Of a stretch of 6,637 nt of DNA, positions 1 to 6,585 are shown piece after piece. The position numbers and the translations under genes are program-made. The notes under the pieces were generated by a model. It was not told the DNA's origin. It saw only the letters and a program-made list of their open reading frames with translations, and made no database searches. Source of the DNA: Deltaproteobacteria bacterium (GTDB lineage Bacteria > Desulfobacterota > DSM-4660 > Desulfatiglandales > HGW-15). Location of the stretch: the NCBI GenBank assembly GCA_016932235.1, contig JAFGDF010000017.1, positions 1 through 6,637 of the forward strand. Reading direction: 5' to 3'. The first letter of the stretch is position 1. Each line of letters starts with the position of its first letter.

Positions 1-113
1 TCTAACCAAGCTTCATTGTCAAGATATGGCTGTATCAGAACAAGATTTAACGAATTTTTTTATCCATATTCCTGCAAATATATAAGTAATAATAAGTGAG
101 AAAAATAGAAAAA

Positions 114-131
114 AGGAGAATTTTCTAATTG
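114..131 (+). promoter_or_regulatory. RBS plus TTG start of the acyl-CoA synthetase gene
   Basis: AGGAG at 114-118 lies 10 nt before a TTG at 129-131 and 19 nt before the first in-frame ATG at 138. An in-frame TAA (126-128) directly precedes the TTG, so the protein can begin only at TTG 129 or at a later codon. The spacing favours TTG; ATG 138 would have only a weak GGA (131-133) as Shine-Dalgarno. The choice alters the protein by three residues. Confidence 0.6.
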
Positions 132-1718
132 GAAAAAATGATATTAAAGGAATTATGCCGTTATAACATCGGTACCTACGCGGACATTATTAACAGGAAC
201 GCACTCCTGCATCCTGATTCGGAGGCATTTGTTTTCGGCGAAGATAGGATAACTTTTTCCCGGTTTAATTCACGTGTGAACAGACTGGTAAACGCCCTGC
301 TCTCAAGGGATTTCAAAAAGGGGGATGTGCTGGGGATTCTTTCCGGGAGCTGTCATGAGTACTTTGAGATAATCGGCGCTGCGATGAAAGGGGGGTTTAT
401 CGCTTCACCTTTTAACATAAGGCTTAATGACCAGGAACTTGAGTACATTATTAACTATTCTGATGCGAATGTCCTTTTTATCGGGCAGGAGCTTGTGGAT
501 ACCGTAAAAAGACTGAGACCCCGCATACCCAGGGTGCAGTACCTGGTTTCCCTGGGAGGTTCGGACCCCGGGATGCTTTTTTACGACGATCTCCTCGGCG
601 GCTACCCGTCTGATGAGCCCGGTGTGGAAGTTCTAAAAGATGATCCATTTATTATTATATATACGAGCGGCACAACAGGCGCCCCGAGGGGATCACTCTA
701 TTCCCACGGGAGAATGCTTGACAATACTCGGATGAAGGCGCTGGAAATGGGTGTGAACTCCAGTGACAGGAATCTCCTTATCCTGCCGCTTTTTCATATA
801 GCCGCCCAGAGTCACGCGTGGCCTTTTTTTTATGTGGGGGCATGCAATGTCATAATGTCACAAAAGTCTTTTGATCCCGAACTGACCCTGAAGGCAATCG
901 AGCAGGAAAATGCCACTGACCTGCATATTGTTCCCACACATCTCCATGTTATGCTTAATACAGAGGATTACAAAAAATACAACCTGGGCAGCCTGAAACG
1001 CATCTATTATGCGGCATCTCCCATGCCTTTCCAGCTGTTAAATAAGGGCCTGGAGGTATTTGGCCCCATTTTTTCTCAAGGATATGGCCAGAGCGAATCA
1101 GGGCCGCAGATTACAGAGCTTCCCAGGGAGGCGCATAATGTCCTGGAAAGGCCCGAGGAAGAAAGGAAGATACTGAAGTCCTGCGGGCAGCCATCCATAG
1201 GTGTCCATGCCAGGATTGTGGATGAAAAGAACAATGATGTCGGCGTGGGGGAAGTGGGGGAGATTATAGTTCAGAGTGAATCCATAATGGTCGAGTACTG
1301 GCGTAAGCCGGAAGAGACCCTTGAAACAATCGTTGACGGCTGGCTCCATACCGGCGATATGGCATATTATGACGAGCGGGGATTTATTTATATTGTTGAC
1401 CGGAAAAAGGATATGATAATATCCGGGGGCGAGAATGTCTATTCCCGTGAGGTTGAGGAGGTGATATATAAACACCCAGCCGTCTCCGAGGTAGCTGTTA
1501 TAGGCGTGCCGGATCCGGTGTGGGTGGAGCGTGTTCATGGCGTGATCGTCCTGAAGGAAGGCGCATCAGCTACCGGAGATGAAATCATTTCCTTCTGCAA
1601 GAAGCACATTGCTTCCTATAAGGTGCCAAAATCAATAGACTTTGTGGAATCTATCGCCAAGAGTCCGCAGGGCAAAATCTTAAAAAAGGAACTGAAGAGA
1701 AAGTACGATACAAAATAG
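129..1718 (+). CDS. Acyl-CoA synthetase (AMP-forming), FadD/4CL-like class I adenylate-forming ligase
   Basis: This enzyme activates a carboxylic acid with ATP to an acyl-AMP and transfers the acyl group to CoA; it is expected in the cytoplasm or at the inner membrane face. The 529-residue length is normal for the family. Visible motifs in order are the P-loop YTSGTTGAPRG (178-188), LPLFH (219-223), the YGxTE equivalent YGQSE (319-323), GWLHTGD (404-410) with the adenosine-ribose aspartate D410, the hinge DRKKDMI (424-430), GGENV (433-437), and the C-terminal catalytic lysine K516 in SPQGKIL. All core elements are present, so the enzyme should be active. The P-loop carries Arg187 where most relatives have Lys. 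The gene is 124 nt upstream of a Liv-type importer on the same strand, which suggests, by inference only, that the acid may be one brought in by that transporter. Motifs do not reveal the substrate; fatty, aromatic and alicyclic acids are all possible, and a MenE-like activity cannot be excluded. Confidence 0.93.
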   Translation: MEKMILKELCRYNIGTYADIINRNALLHPDSEAFVFGEDRITFSRFNSRVNRLVNALLSRDFKKGDVLGILSGSCHEYFEIIGAAMKGGFIASPFNIRLNDQELEYIINYSDANVLFIGQELVDTVKRLRPRIPRVQYLVSLGGSDPGMLFYDDLLGGYPSDEPGVEVLKDDPFIIIYTSGTTGAPRGSLYSHGRMLDNTRMKALEMGVNSSDRNLLILPLFHIAAQSHAWPFFYVGACNVIMSQKSFDPELTLKAIEQENATDLHIVPTHLHVMLNTEDYKKYNLGSLKRIYYAASPMPFQLLNKGLEVFGPIFSQGYGQSESGPQITELPREAHNVLERPEEERKILKSCGQPSIGVHARIVDEKNNDVGVGEVGEIIVQSESIMVEYWRKPEETLETIVDGWLHTGDMAYYDERGFIYIVDRKKDMIISGGENVYSREVEEVIYKHPAVSEVAVIGVPDPVWVERVHGVIVLKEGASATGDEIISFCKKHIASYKVPKSIDFVESIAKSPQGKILKKELKRKYDTK

Positions 1719-1784
1719 GGCAGTTTTTCAATGGACGAAGACAAAGGGTAAAAACCAATATTAACTCAGCGTAGTAAGACAGGA

Positions 1785-1813
1785 TTGAAAGAAGATGTTT
1801 AGAACCAAATAAA
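1785..1813 (+). promoter_or_regulatory. Possible sigma70-type promoter before the binding-protein gene
   Basis: TTGAAA (1785-1790, 5 of 6 to the -35 consensus) is followed after 17 nt by AATAAA (1808-1813, 4 of 6 to the -10 consensus). Transcription would start near 1820, leaving a leader of about 20 nt that retains the strong Shine-Dalgarno. The gap is AT-rich, so chance matches are likely. If real, it would let the transporter be expressed separately from the ligase. Confidence 0.25.
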
Positions 1814-1827
1814 AAAATATCTTACAT

Positions 1828-1845
1828 AAGGAGGGCGGGACTATG
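1828..1845 (+). promoter_or_regulatory. Strong RBS of the binding-protein gene
   Basis: AAGGAGGG (1828-1835) is a near-perfect Shine-Dalgarno, 7 nt before the ATG at 1843. It is the best ribosome binding site in the window. This fits the general expectation that a periplasmic binding protein is made in excess over its membrane and ATPase partners, and it fixes the start codon ahead of the signal peptide. Confidence 0.8.
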
Positions 1846-3081
1846 TATTTCAGGTCATATTTCTCCAGACTGTCAACATGCTTGTTTTTATTTGTTTTTT
1901 TTATGTCCATTCCGTTAACGGCCTATTCAAAGGATAAGATTCTGATCGGGGCATCCAGATCCATATCAGGCCCGTTATCCTTCTTTGAGGCCAACGCCTT
2001 CGGGCCCCTCTATAAGATGTGGGTCGAACAGATAAATGCCCAGGGTGGAATATTTGTCAAGGAGTTCAATAAAAAACTGCCCGTGGAGATGCTTGTCTAT
2101 GATGATAAAAGCGATATGGGCACCATGACGCGGCTCCTGGACAAGCTGATCCTGCAGGATAAGGTGGATTTTATCTTCCCTCCCATCAGCACGGCCTTCC
2201 TCTTCGCGGCAAGCGCGGTCGCCAACCGGCATAAATATGTGCTCATAGGGGCAGAGGGCGGTGCCACGAGCCTCAGCGAGATTATGGACACTGTACCCTA
2301 TTTATTCATGGTGCTTCAGTTTTCCAACCATTACCAGATGCCGGTTATGGCAGATGTTTTTCAGGAATTAGGAGTAAAGTCAGCTGCCATAAATTTTATT
2401 GAGGACCTTCATGGGATTGAATACTCAGGTGTGGGTGCAAAGGAATTAAATAAGAAGGGCATCGACGTGAAAATGATAAAGAGCACCCCGCCCGACATCA
2501 AGGACGTATCACCTATCCTCAAAGAGGCGCAGAGGCTCGATGTGGATGCCTATATTTCTTTCACCTATCCACCTGTGACCTTCCCTACGGTTCTCACGGC
2601 CCAGGCAATCGGTTACAACCCCAAGGTCATGTTTCTTGGTCCGGGTGGTAATTATGAAGTGATCAAGAATGTCTGCGGTTCTGATACTATTGAGGGTATT
2701 ATGTCTGAAGGAGCCTGGAATGCCAAATCATCCCCGGCTCATGCGGAGTTCGTTAAAAAGTACACGGCGCGAAATGACCCCAGCACCCTTGACTGGTGGG
2801 GGCATGACGTGTACTGGTGCGCGCTGGAGGTTTTTCAGCAGGCAATCGAGAGGGCAGGCACCCTTGATCAGAAGAAGATAAGGGATATCATCGCCAATGA
2901 GAAATTCAACACCATCCTGGGAGAGACCTGGTTTGAAGACCAGATGCTGGCAAGGCCATGTTATGCCGGTCAGATAGGACAGTGGCAGAAGGGGATTTTC
3001 GAGGTCATCGATCCCGGACCCAAGCGCACCGCGGCTCCCATATATCCTAAGCCGCCTTTCCCGGCTCCTAAACCGAAGTGA
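1843..3081 (+). CDS. ABC transporter substrate-binding protein, branched-chain amino acid (LivK/Peripla_BP_6) type
   Basis: This is the periplasmic solute receptor of the HAAT importer encoded downstream. The 412-residue precursor starts with a basic n-region and a hydrophobic core (about residues 12-27), then AYS-KD, so signal peptidase I probably cuts after Ser29. There is no lipobox cysteine at that site, so it should be soluble rather than a lipoprotein. The mature part opens with ILIGASRSISGPLS (33-46), the usual first strand and ligand-loop region of type I periplasmic binding folds, and continues with VYDDKSD (85-91), as expected for Peripla_BP_6. HDVYWCALEVFQQAIERAG (321-339) matches the conserved late helix near the second lobe. 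The C-terminus is a proline- and lysine-rich tail (about 399-412). The family binds leucine/isoleucine/valine, other amino acids, urea, and aromatic or other carboxylates, so the ligand is not determined. A 156-nt gap with a hairpin separates it from livH. Confidence 0.92.
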   Translation: MYFRSYFSRLSTCLFLFVFFMSIPLTAYSKDKILIGASRSISGPLSFFEANAFGPLYKMWVEQINAQGGIFVKEFNKKLPVEMLVYDDKSDMGTMTRLLDKLILQDKVDFIFPPISTAFLFAASAVANRHKYVLIGAEGGATSLSEIMDTVPYLFMVLQFSNHYQMPVMADVFQELGVKSAAINFIEDLHGIEYSGVGAKELNKKGIDVKMIKSTPPDIKDVSPILKEAQRLDVDAYISFTYPPVTFPTVLTAQAIGYNPKVMFLGPGGNYEVIKNVCGSDTIEGIMSEGAWNAKSSPAHAEFVKKYTARNDPSTLDWWGHDVYWCALEVFQQAIERAGTLDQKKIRDIIANEKFNTILGETWFEDQMLARPCYAGQIGQWQKGIFEVIDPGPKRTAAPIYPKPPFPAPKPK

Positions 3082-3118
3082 TTAAAAAAAGTCTGATATT
3101 AAATGCCGGAACTGAAAA

Positions 3119-3180
3119 GCAGGCTGTTTCAGAGGCAATGAGATGGTCGGATAGTGATCCGAACCCTCCGGACAGCCTGC
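3119..3180. repeat. 62-nt inverted-repeat stem-loop between the binding-protein gene and livH
   Basis: GCAGGCTGT (3119-3127) and ACAGCCTGC (3172-3180) are a perfect 9-bp inverted pair. Nested inside is a second hairpin, TCGGAT (3147-3152), loop AGTG, ATCCGA (3157-3162), which can be extended by GG/CC across a one-base bulge. No run of T follows the structure, so it does not look like a classic intrinsic terminator. It lies within the operon, about 40 nt after the binding-protein stop. It could stabilise the upstream mRNA or lower expression of livHMGF, or be a small repeat element. The function is inferred; only the symmetry is seen. Confidence 0.7.
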
Positions 3181-3237
3181 ATGCTCAATCTCTCTTTGTG
3201 CTAAAGCTTTTCACCATAGGTTCGGGAAGATTCGGTT

Positions 3238-4107
3238 ATGATTGTGGAAATCCTTGATATACTCATCGCGGGCCTGCTGCTGGGCGGGATATACGCCCTG
3301 ATTGCGGTTGGACTGAGTCTGCAATACGGCGTCGCCAGGGTCTTCAATATCTCCCACGGTGAATTTATTATGCTGGGGGCGTTCGCGACATGGATACTCT
3401 ATACAACGGCCGGCATAAACCCGCTGATCTCTCTTATTATCTGCGCCCCCTTCGTTTTCCTCATCGGCTTTTCCCTTCATAAAACCCTTTTCAGGAATCT
3501 TCTTAAATCTTCCGCCTCAATGGATGTATTTGAGAGCAAATCCATGCTGGCCTGTTTCGGCCTTTATTTCATCATTCAGAATATTGCCCTGTTGATATGG
3601 GGGGCCGATCACAAGGGGTATTCCTATTTAAATGTCGGGGTTAATATCGGAGGAGCCGTGTTTGCCGCCAATCGAATGGTAACCCTCCTGGTAGCGGTTA
3701 TCATAGGGGCTGTGTTCTATCTTTTTCTGGCCTACACACGCATGGGCAAGGCGATCCGGGCGGCGGCCCAGGACCCAAGGACAGCGGGTCTCATGGGTGT
3801 AAACATCAATCAGGTCCTGGCCCTCTGTTTCGGTTTTGGAGCGGTGATGGCAGGTTTTGCCGGCGCGCTCATAAGCATGTGCTATCCCATCCAGGCGACC
3901 ATGGGCATGGAATACACGATAATTGCCATTATCGTGGTCACCCTGGGCGGAATGGGGAGTATAGCGGGCAGTTTTATCGGCGGTTTCATACTCGGGCTCA
4001 TAGGAAGCATAGTAACCACCATAGAGCCGAGTCTTTACATGGTGGCCTATTATCTCATATTCTCACTCCTCCTCCTGGTAAGACCGAAAGGTATCCTGGG
4101 TAGATAA
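3238..4107 (+). CDS. livH: Branched-chain amino-acid-type ABC transporter permease LivH
   Basis: This is one of the two integral membrane subunits that form the translocation path of the HAAT importer in the inner membrane. At 289 residues it is normal for LivH. It is hydrophobic throughout, with about eight likely membrane segments. The N-terminal part has the LivH pattern GLLLGGIYALIAVGLSLQYG (12-31) followed by NISHGEF (37-43). The cytoplasmic coupling loop that contacts the ATPases is GKAIRAAAQDPRTAGLMGV (170-188). LGGMGSIAGSFIGG (236-249) is the conserved glycine-rich late segment, and the end VRPKGILG (281-288) is typical. The ATG at 3238 is preceded by a modest GGGAAGA (3224-3230) at 7 nt. 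It heads the tight livH-M-G-F group, 4 nt before livM. Confidence 0.95.
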   Translation: MIVEILDILIAGLLLGGIYALIAVGLSLQYGVARVFNISHGEFIMLGAFATWILYTTAGINPLISLIICAPFVFLIGFSLHKTLFRNLLKSSASMDVFESKSMLACFGLYFIIQNIALLIWGADHKGYSYLNVGVNIGGAVFAANRMVTLLVAVIIGAVFYLFLAYTRMGKAIRAAAQDPRTAGLMGVNINQVLALCFGFGAVMAGFAGALISMCYPIQATMGMEYTIIAIIVVTLGGMGSIAGSFIGGFILGLIGSIVTTIEPSLYMVAYYLIFSLLLLVRPKGILGR

Positions 4108-4114
4108 GGAAATG
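4106..4114 (+). promoter_or_regulatory. Unusual translation start of livM, overlapping the livH stop
   Basis: The only good Shine-Dalgarno-like run, AAGGA (4106-4110), overlaps the livH TAA (4105-4107) and is one base from the livM ATG (4112), which is too close for ordinary use. The livM frame opens only after a TAA at 4079-4081 and contains no ATG, GTG or TTG before 4112, so no longer start exists. The next ATG (4145) lacks a ribosome binding site. Translation of livM therefore probably depends on ribosomes finishing livH. Confidence 0.5.
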
Positions 4115-5065
4115 AATATCACCGAATTAAGATCAAAAAGATTCATGCTCCGAAGCGCGACAATCGCAGTCCTGTTAATTCTTCTGGCCACCCTGCCGTT
4201 ATATTTGCCAGGGTATCCGGTGATCCTCTTAAGCAGTATCCTCATGTATGTCATCCTGACGGTAAGCTGGGTTTTATTTTCCGGTCCGACAGGATATATC
4301 TCCCTCGCGCCGGCGGCCTTTTTTGGAATCGGTATATATACCACGGCCATAATAGGAAAGGCGATACCCTTTATCGTGGTGGTTGCCATCGGCGGCGCCG
4401 CAAGTTTCTGCCTCGCCCTTATTGTGGGCGCATTGACCCTGAGGTTGAGGGGCATCTACTTCGCCGTGTTTACCTTCGGGCTCCTTATGCTTATCTATAA
4501 CTGCATAAATTATTATGAGATCCATTTTATGGGCACGCGCGGCAGGTTTGTCATGGTAAAGGACTACAATACGATCTATTACTACATGCTGGGCATCTTC
4601 GTGCTTTTAATTATAGCCTCCATCGTTATAAAAAATTCCAAATACGGTCTGGCCCTCATCTGCATCGGCCAGGAAGAGGGCGCTGCCGAACATACAGGGG
4701 TCAATGTGGTCATGGTGAAGGTGATTGTCTTTGCCATAAGCGCTTTCTTTATGGGCGCCTCGGGTGCTGTTATGGCCACAAAATGGACCTATATTGATCC
4801 CGGTATCGCATTCTACATGCTTTACTCTTTTATGCCCGTTTTAATGGCCATATTCGGCGGTATGGGGCAGCTTTACGGTCCCATAATCGGCTCGGCCATA
4901 TTTACTTATCTGGAGGAGTTCCTCATAACCAGTTTTCCTGAGCTGTATATGCTGATCTTCGGCATGATACTAGTGATCGCCATACTTTATCTGCCCGATG
5001 GGCTGGTCGGATTGATACAGAAAATATTGAAACAGCTTATGGAGAGGAAGCATGTCCATACTTGA
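4112..5065 (+). CDS. livM: Branched-chain amino-acid-type ABC transporter permease LivM
   Basis: This is the second inner membrane permease subunit, pairing with LivH. It has 317 residues, within the usual LivM range, with a short basic N-terminus (about 1-14) and roughly eight or nine hydrophobic segments. Family hallmarks are GPTGYISLAPAAFFGIGIY (58-76), corresponding to the usual G-x-x-S-L-G...F-x-G-x-G-x-Y block; LTLRLRGIYFAVFTFG (108-123); the ATPase-contacting loop SKYGLALICIGQEEGAAEHTGVN (176-198); and FGGMGQLYGPIIGSAIF (248-264). In the loop, Gln187 and its neighbours depart somewhat from the commoner R-x-(D/N)-E pattern, but the AA-x-x-x-G-V-N end is kept. It follows livH after 4 nt and overlaps livG by 14 nt, showing co-transcription and probable translational coupling. 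Confidence 0.94.
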   Translation: MNITELRSKRFMLRSATIAVLLILLATLPLYLPGYPVILLSSILMYVILTVSWVLFSGPTGYISLAPAAFFGIGIYTTAIIGKAIPFIVVVAIGGAASFCLALIVGALTLRLRGIYFAVFTFGLLMLIYNCINYYEIHFMGTRGRFVMVKDYNTIYYYMLGIFVLLIIASIVIKNSKYGLALICIGQEEGAAEHTGVNVVMVKVIVFAISAFFMGASGAVMATKWTYIDPGIAFYMLYSFMPVLMAIFGGMGQLYGPIIGSAIFTYLEEFLITSFPELYMLIFGMILVIAILYLPDGLVGLIQKILKQLMERKHVHT

Positions 5066-5789
5066 GGGACACGGTGTGACGAAGTATTTTGGGGGGCTGG
5101 CCGCGGTCTTCAATGTGGACTTCACAGTCGAAAAGGGGGAAGCGCTCGGCCTGATCGGACCCAACGGGGCCGGCAAGACAACCCTGTTTAACCTGATCTC
5201 GGCCGCTGTCACGACTAAATCAGGCATGATTAAATTCAATGGAATGGACATAATGGGACTGAAACCCTATAAGATCTGCAGGATGGGAATAGCAAGGACC
5301 TTTCAGACGGTCAAGATCTTCCCCGATCTTCCAGTATTAAGCAATGTCATACTGGGCCTGCATTTTGGCGCATCATCCAGAATGCCTGCGGAGGAGAAGA
5401 CCCGGAAGGCCGTCGAATATCTGGAGTTTGTTGGTTTATCAAAAATGATAATGTCTCCAACCAGGGACCTTACGCTGGCGAATCAGAAGCGGCTTGAGGT
5501 CGCCCGCGCCCTTGCAACCGGCCCCGAGCTTCTGTTGCTCGATGAAATCATGGCAGGTTTGAATGCCACGGAGGTCGCGGAGGCCATGGAACTGGTCAGG
5601 AGGATCAGGGAAAAAGGGATTACGATCGTCATGATAGAGCATGTCATGAAAGCTATCATGAATGTCTGTGAGCGGATAATGGTTCTGAATCACGGTGAGA
5701 AGATTGCTGAAGGAACGCCGCATGAGATTTCTCATGACGAAAAGGTAATCAAGGTCTATTTAGGAGACCGGTCAAATGCTTCGGATTAG
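5052..5789 (+). CDS. livG: Branched-chain amino-acid-type ABC transporter ATP-binding protein LivG
   Basis: This is one of two cytoplasmic ATPases that drive the importer. The 245 residues form a single ABC domain. Walker A is GPNGAGKTT (36-44), the Q-loop glutamine is Q85 in ARTFQ, Walker B is LLLLDE (160-165) with catalytic Glu165, and the switch histidine is H197 in IEHVMK. RTFQ and the long GLN-type D-loop identify it as LivG rather than LivF. The ABC signature is atypical: LTLANQKRLEVARAL (140-154) replaces an LS-x-GQ/LSYGQQ-like sequence and lacks its glycine, and DEIMAGLN replaces DEP-x-AGLN. I recall LTLA-type signatures in other environmental LivG proteins, so this may be a subfamily trait rather than a defect. 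The ATG at 5052 lies inside the end of livM, with GGAG (5041-5044) 7 nt upstream. Confidence 0.94.
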   Translation: MSILEGHGVTKYFGGLAAVFNVDFTVEKGEALGLIGPNGAGKTTLFNLISAAVTTKSGMIKFNGMDIMGLKPYKICRMGIARTFQTVKIFPDLPVLSNVILGLHFGASSRMPAEEKTRKAVEYLEFVGLSKMIMSPTRDLTLANQKRLEVARALATGPELLLLDEIMAGLNATEVAEAMELVRRIREKGITIVMIEHVMKAIMNVCERIMVLNHGEKIAEGTPHEISHDEKVIKVYLGDRSNASD

Positions 5790-6480
5790 CGATATAAACA
5801 GTTTTTACGGTAAGATACAGGTGTTGTGGAACGTATCTCTAAGCGTTGGAGAATCGGAATTGGTAGCTCTGGTCGGCGCTAACGGGGCGGGGAAAACCAC
5901 GCTTGTAAATACCGTATCCGGTCTGCTGCGGCCGTCCTCTGGCAGCGTGGAGTTCCTGGGCGGGAGGATTGACGGGCTGGGGTCGCACGCTATCGTTGAA
6001 CTGGGTATTTCACATATACCCGAGGGAAGACGATTATTTCCGGAAATGTCCGTGCGGGAAAACCTCGAGATGGGCGCTTATTCCAAAGGCGCCTGGCTAT
6101 ACAGGCGGGATACCCTTGAGGAGGTTTATCATCTTTTCCCCATTTTAAAGGTGAGGCAGGGGCAACTGGCAAGGACGTTGAGCGGCGGGGAACAGCAGAT
6201 GGTGGCCATGGGCAGGGGATTGATGTCGAGACCAAAACTTTGTTTCATAGATGAACCCTCATCGGGGCTCGCGCCCATTGTCGTCGGCGAGATGTTCAAT
6301 ATTATCAAGGGGCTCAGAGATAAGGGGATTTCAATATTCCTGATAGAGCAGAATGTGCAGCAGACACTGGAGATCACCGATCGCGCGTATGTGATGGAGA
6401 ACGGGAATATCATTATGGAAGGAGAAAGCAGGAAACTTCTGGAACTCGAACTTATTAAAAAGGCGTATCTTGGACTGTAA
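5776..6480 (+). CDS. livF: Branched-chain amino-acid-type ABC transporter ATP-binding protein LivF
   Basis: This is the second cytoplasmic ATPase of the importer, expected to pair with LivG. It has 234 residues, typical of LivF. Walker A is GANGAGKTT (34-42), the signature is the canonical LSGGEQQ (135-141), and Walker B is LCFIDE (155-160) with catalytic Glu160, followed by PSSGLAP. The Q-loop position reads IPEGRRLFP (81-89), and the switch region is LIEQNVQQ (189-196) with Gln192 where most ABC ATPases have His. Both are established LivF traits and separate it from LivG. AGGAGA (5762-5767) lies 8 nt before the ATG at 5776, within the last codons of livG (14-nt overlap). No gene of the same cluster follows inside the window. 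Confidence 0.95.
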   Translation: MLRISDINSFYGKIQVLWNVSLSVGESELVALVGANGAGKTTLVNTVSGLLRPSSGSVEFLGGRIDGLGSHAIVELGISHIPEGRRLFPEMSVRENLEMGAYSKGAWLYRRDTLEEVYHLFPILKVRQGQLARTLSGGEQQMVAMGRGLMSRPKLCFIDEPSSGLAPIVVGEMFNIIKGLRDKGISIFLIEQNVQQTLEITDRAYVMENGNIIMEGESRKLLELELIKKAYLGL

Positions 6481-6548
6481 CCAATTGTGGGAATAATAAA
6501 ATTGATGATGAAATCTTTCAGATTAATCTTGGCCGTTCAAATCCCCCC

Positions 6549-6585
6549 TTGGAGGCTGTCCAGCAACCTCTATTTTGGAGGCTGT
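6549..6585 (+). repeat. 11-bp direct repeat TTGGAGGCTGT, two copies 26 bp apart
   Basis: TTGGAGGCTGT occurs at 6549-6559 and again at 6575-6585. Each copy is followed further on by GTCCAG (6558-6563 and 6594-6599), but at different distances, so this is not a simple tandem duplication. The second copy is the apparent left end of the repeat element that continues to the window edge. The first may be a remnant of another copy or the result of a partial duplication. Confidence 0.6.

Noticed and set aside
58..86. Possible promoter with TATAAG (81-86) before the ligase gene
   Set aside because: No acceptable -35 hexamer lies 16-18 nt upstream; the match is expected by chance in such AT-rich DNA.
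1..99. Two frames open from the left edge (frame 2 to TAA 83-85, frame 1 to TGA 97-99), possible tail of an upstream gene
   Set aside because: The stretch is AT-rich and short, both frames are open, neither gives a recognisable protein end, and the true upstream sequence is missing.
824..831. Run of eight T in the ligase gene (and another at 1895-1902 in the signal-peptide region) as possible slippage or frameshift sites
   Set aside because: Both reading frames continue intact across the runs with expected residues, so there is no sign of frameshifting or sequencing error.
1098..1538. 146-codon open frame on the minus strand inside the ligase gene, and similar antisense frames elsewhere
   Set aside because: They lie opposite strongly conserved protein-coding sequence, have no family motifs, and are shadow frames of the real genes.
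3106..3171. Pairing of CCGGA (3106-3110) with TCCGG (3167-3171), which would cross the 3119-3180 stem as a pseudoknot
   Set aside because: Five pairs over this distance are likely by chance, and nothing else supports a pseudoknot or riboswitch fold.
6550..6576. Weak terminator-like hairpin after livF: GAGG (6552-6555) with CCTC (6567-6570), extended by a few pairs, then TATTTT
   Set aside because: The stem has a mismatch and a wobble pair and only four uninterrupted T residues follow. The symmetry is also explained by the repeat sequences there. It is too weak to call a terminator.
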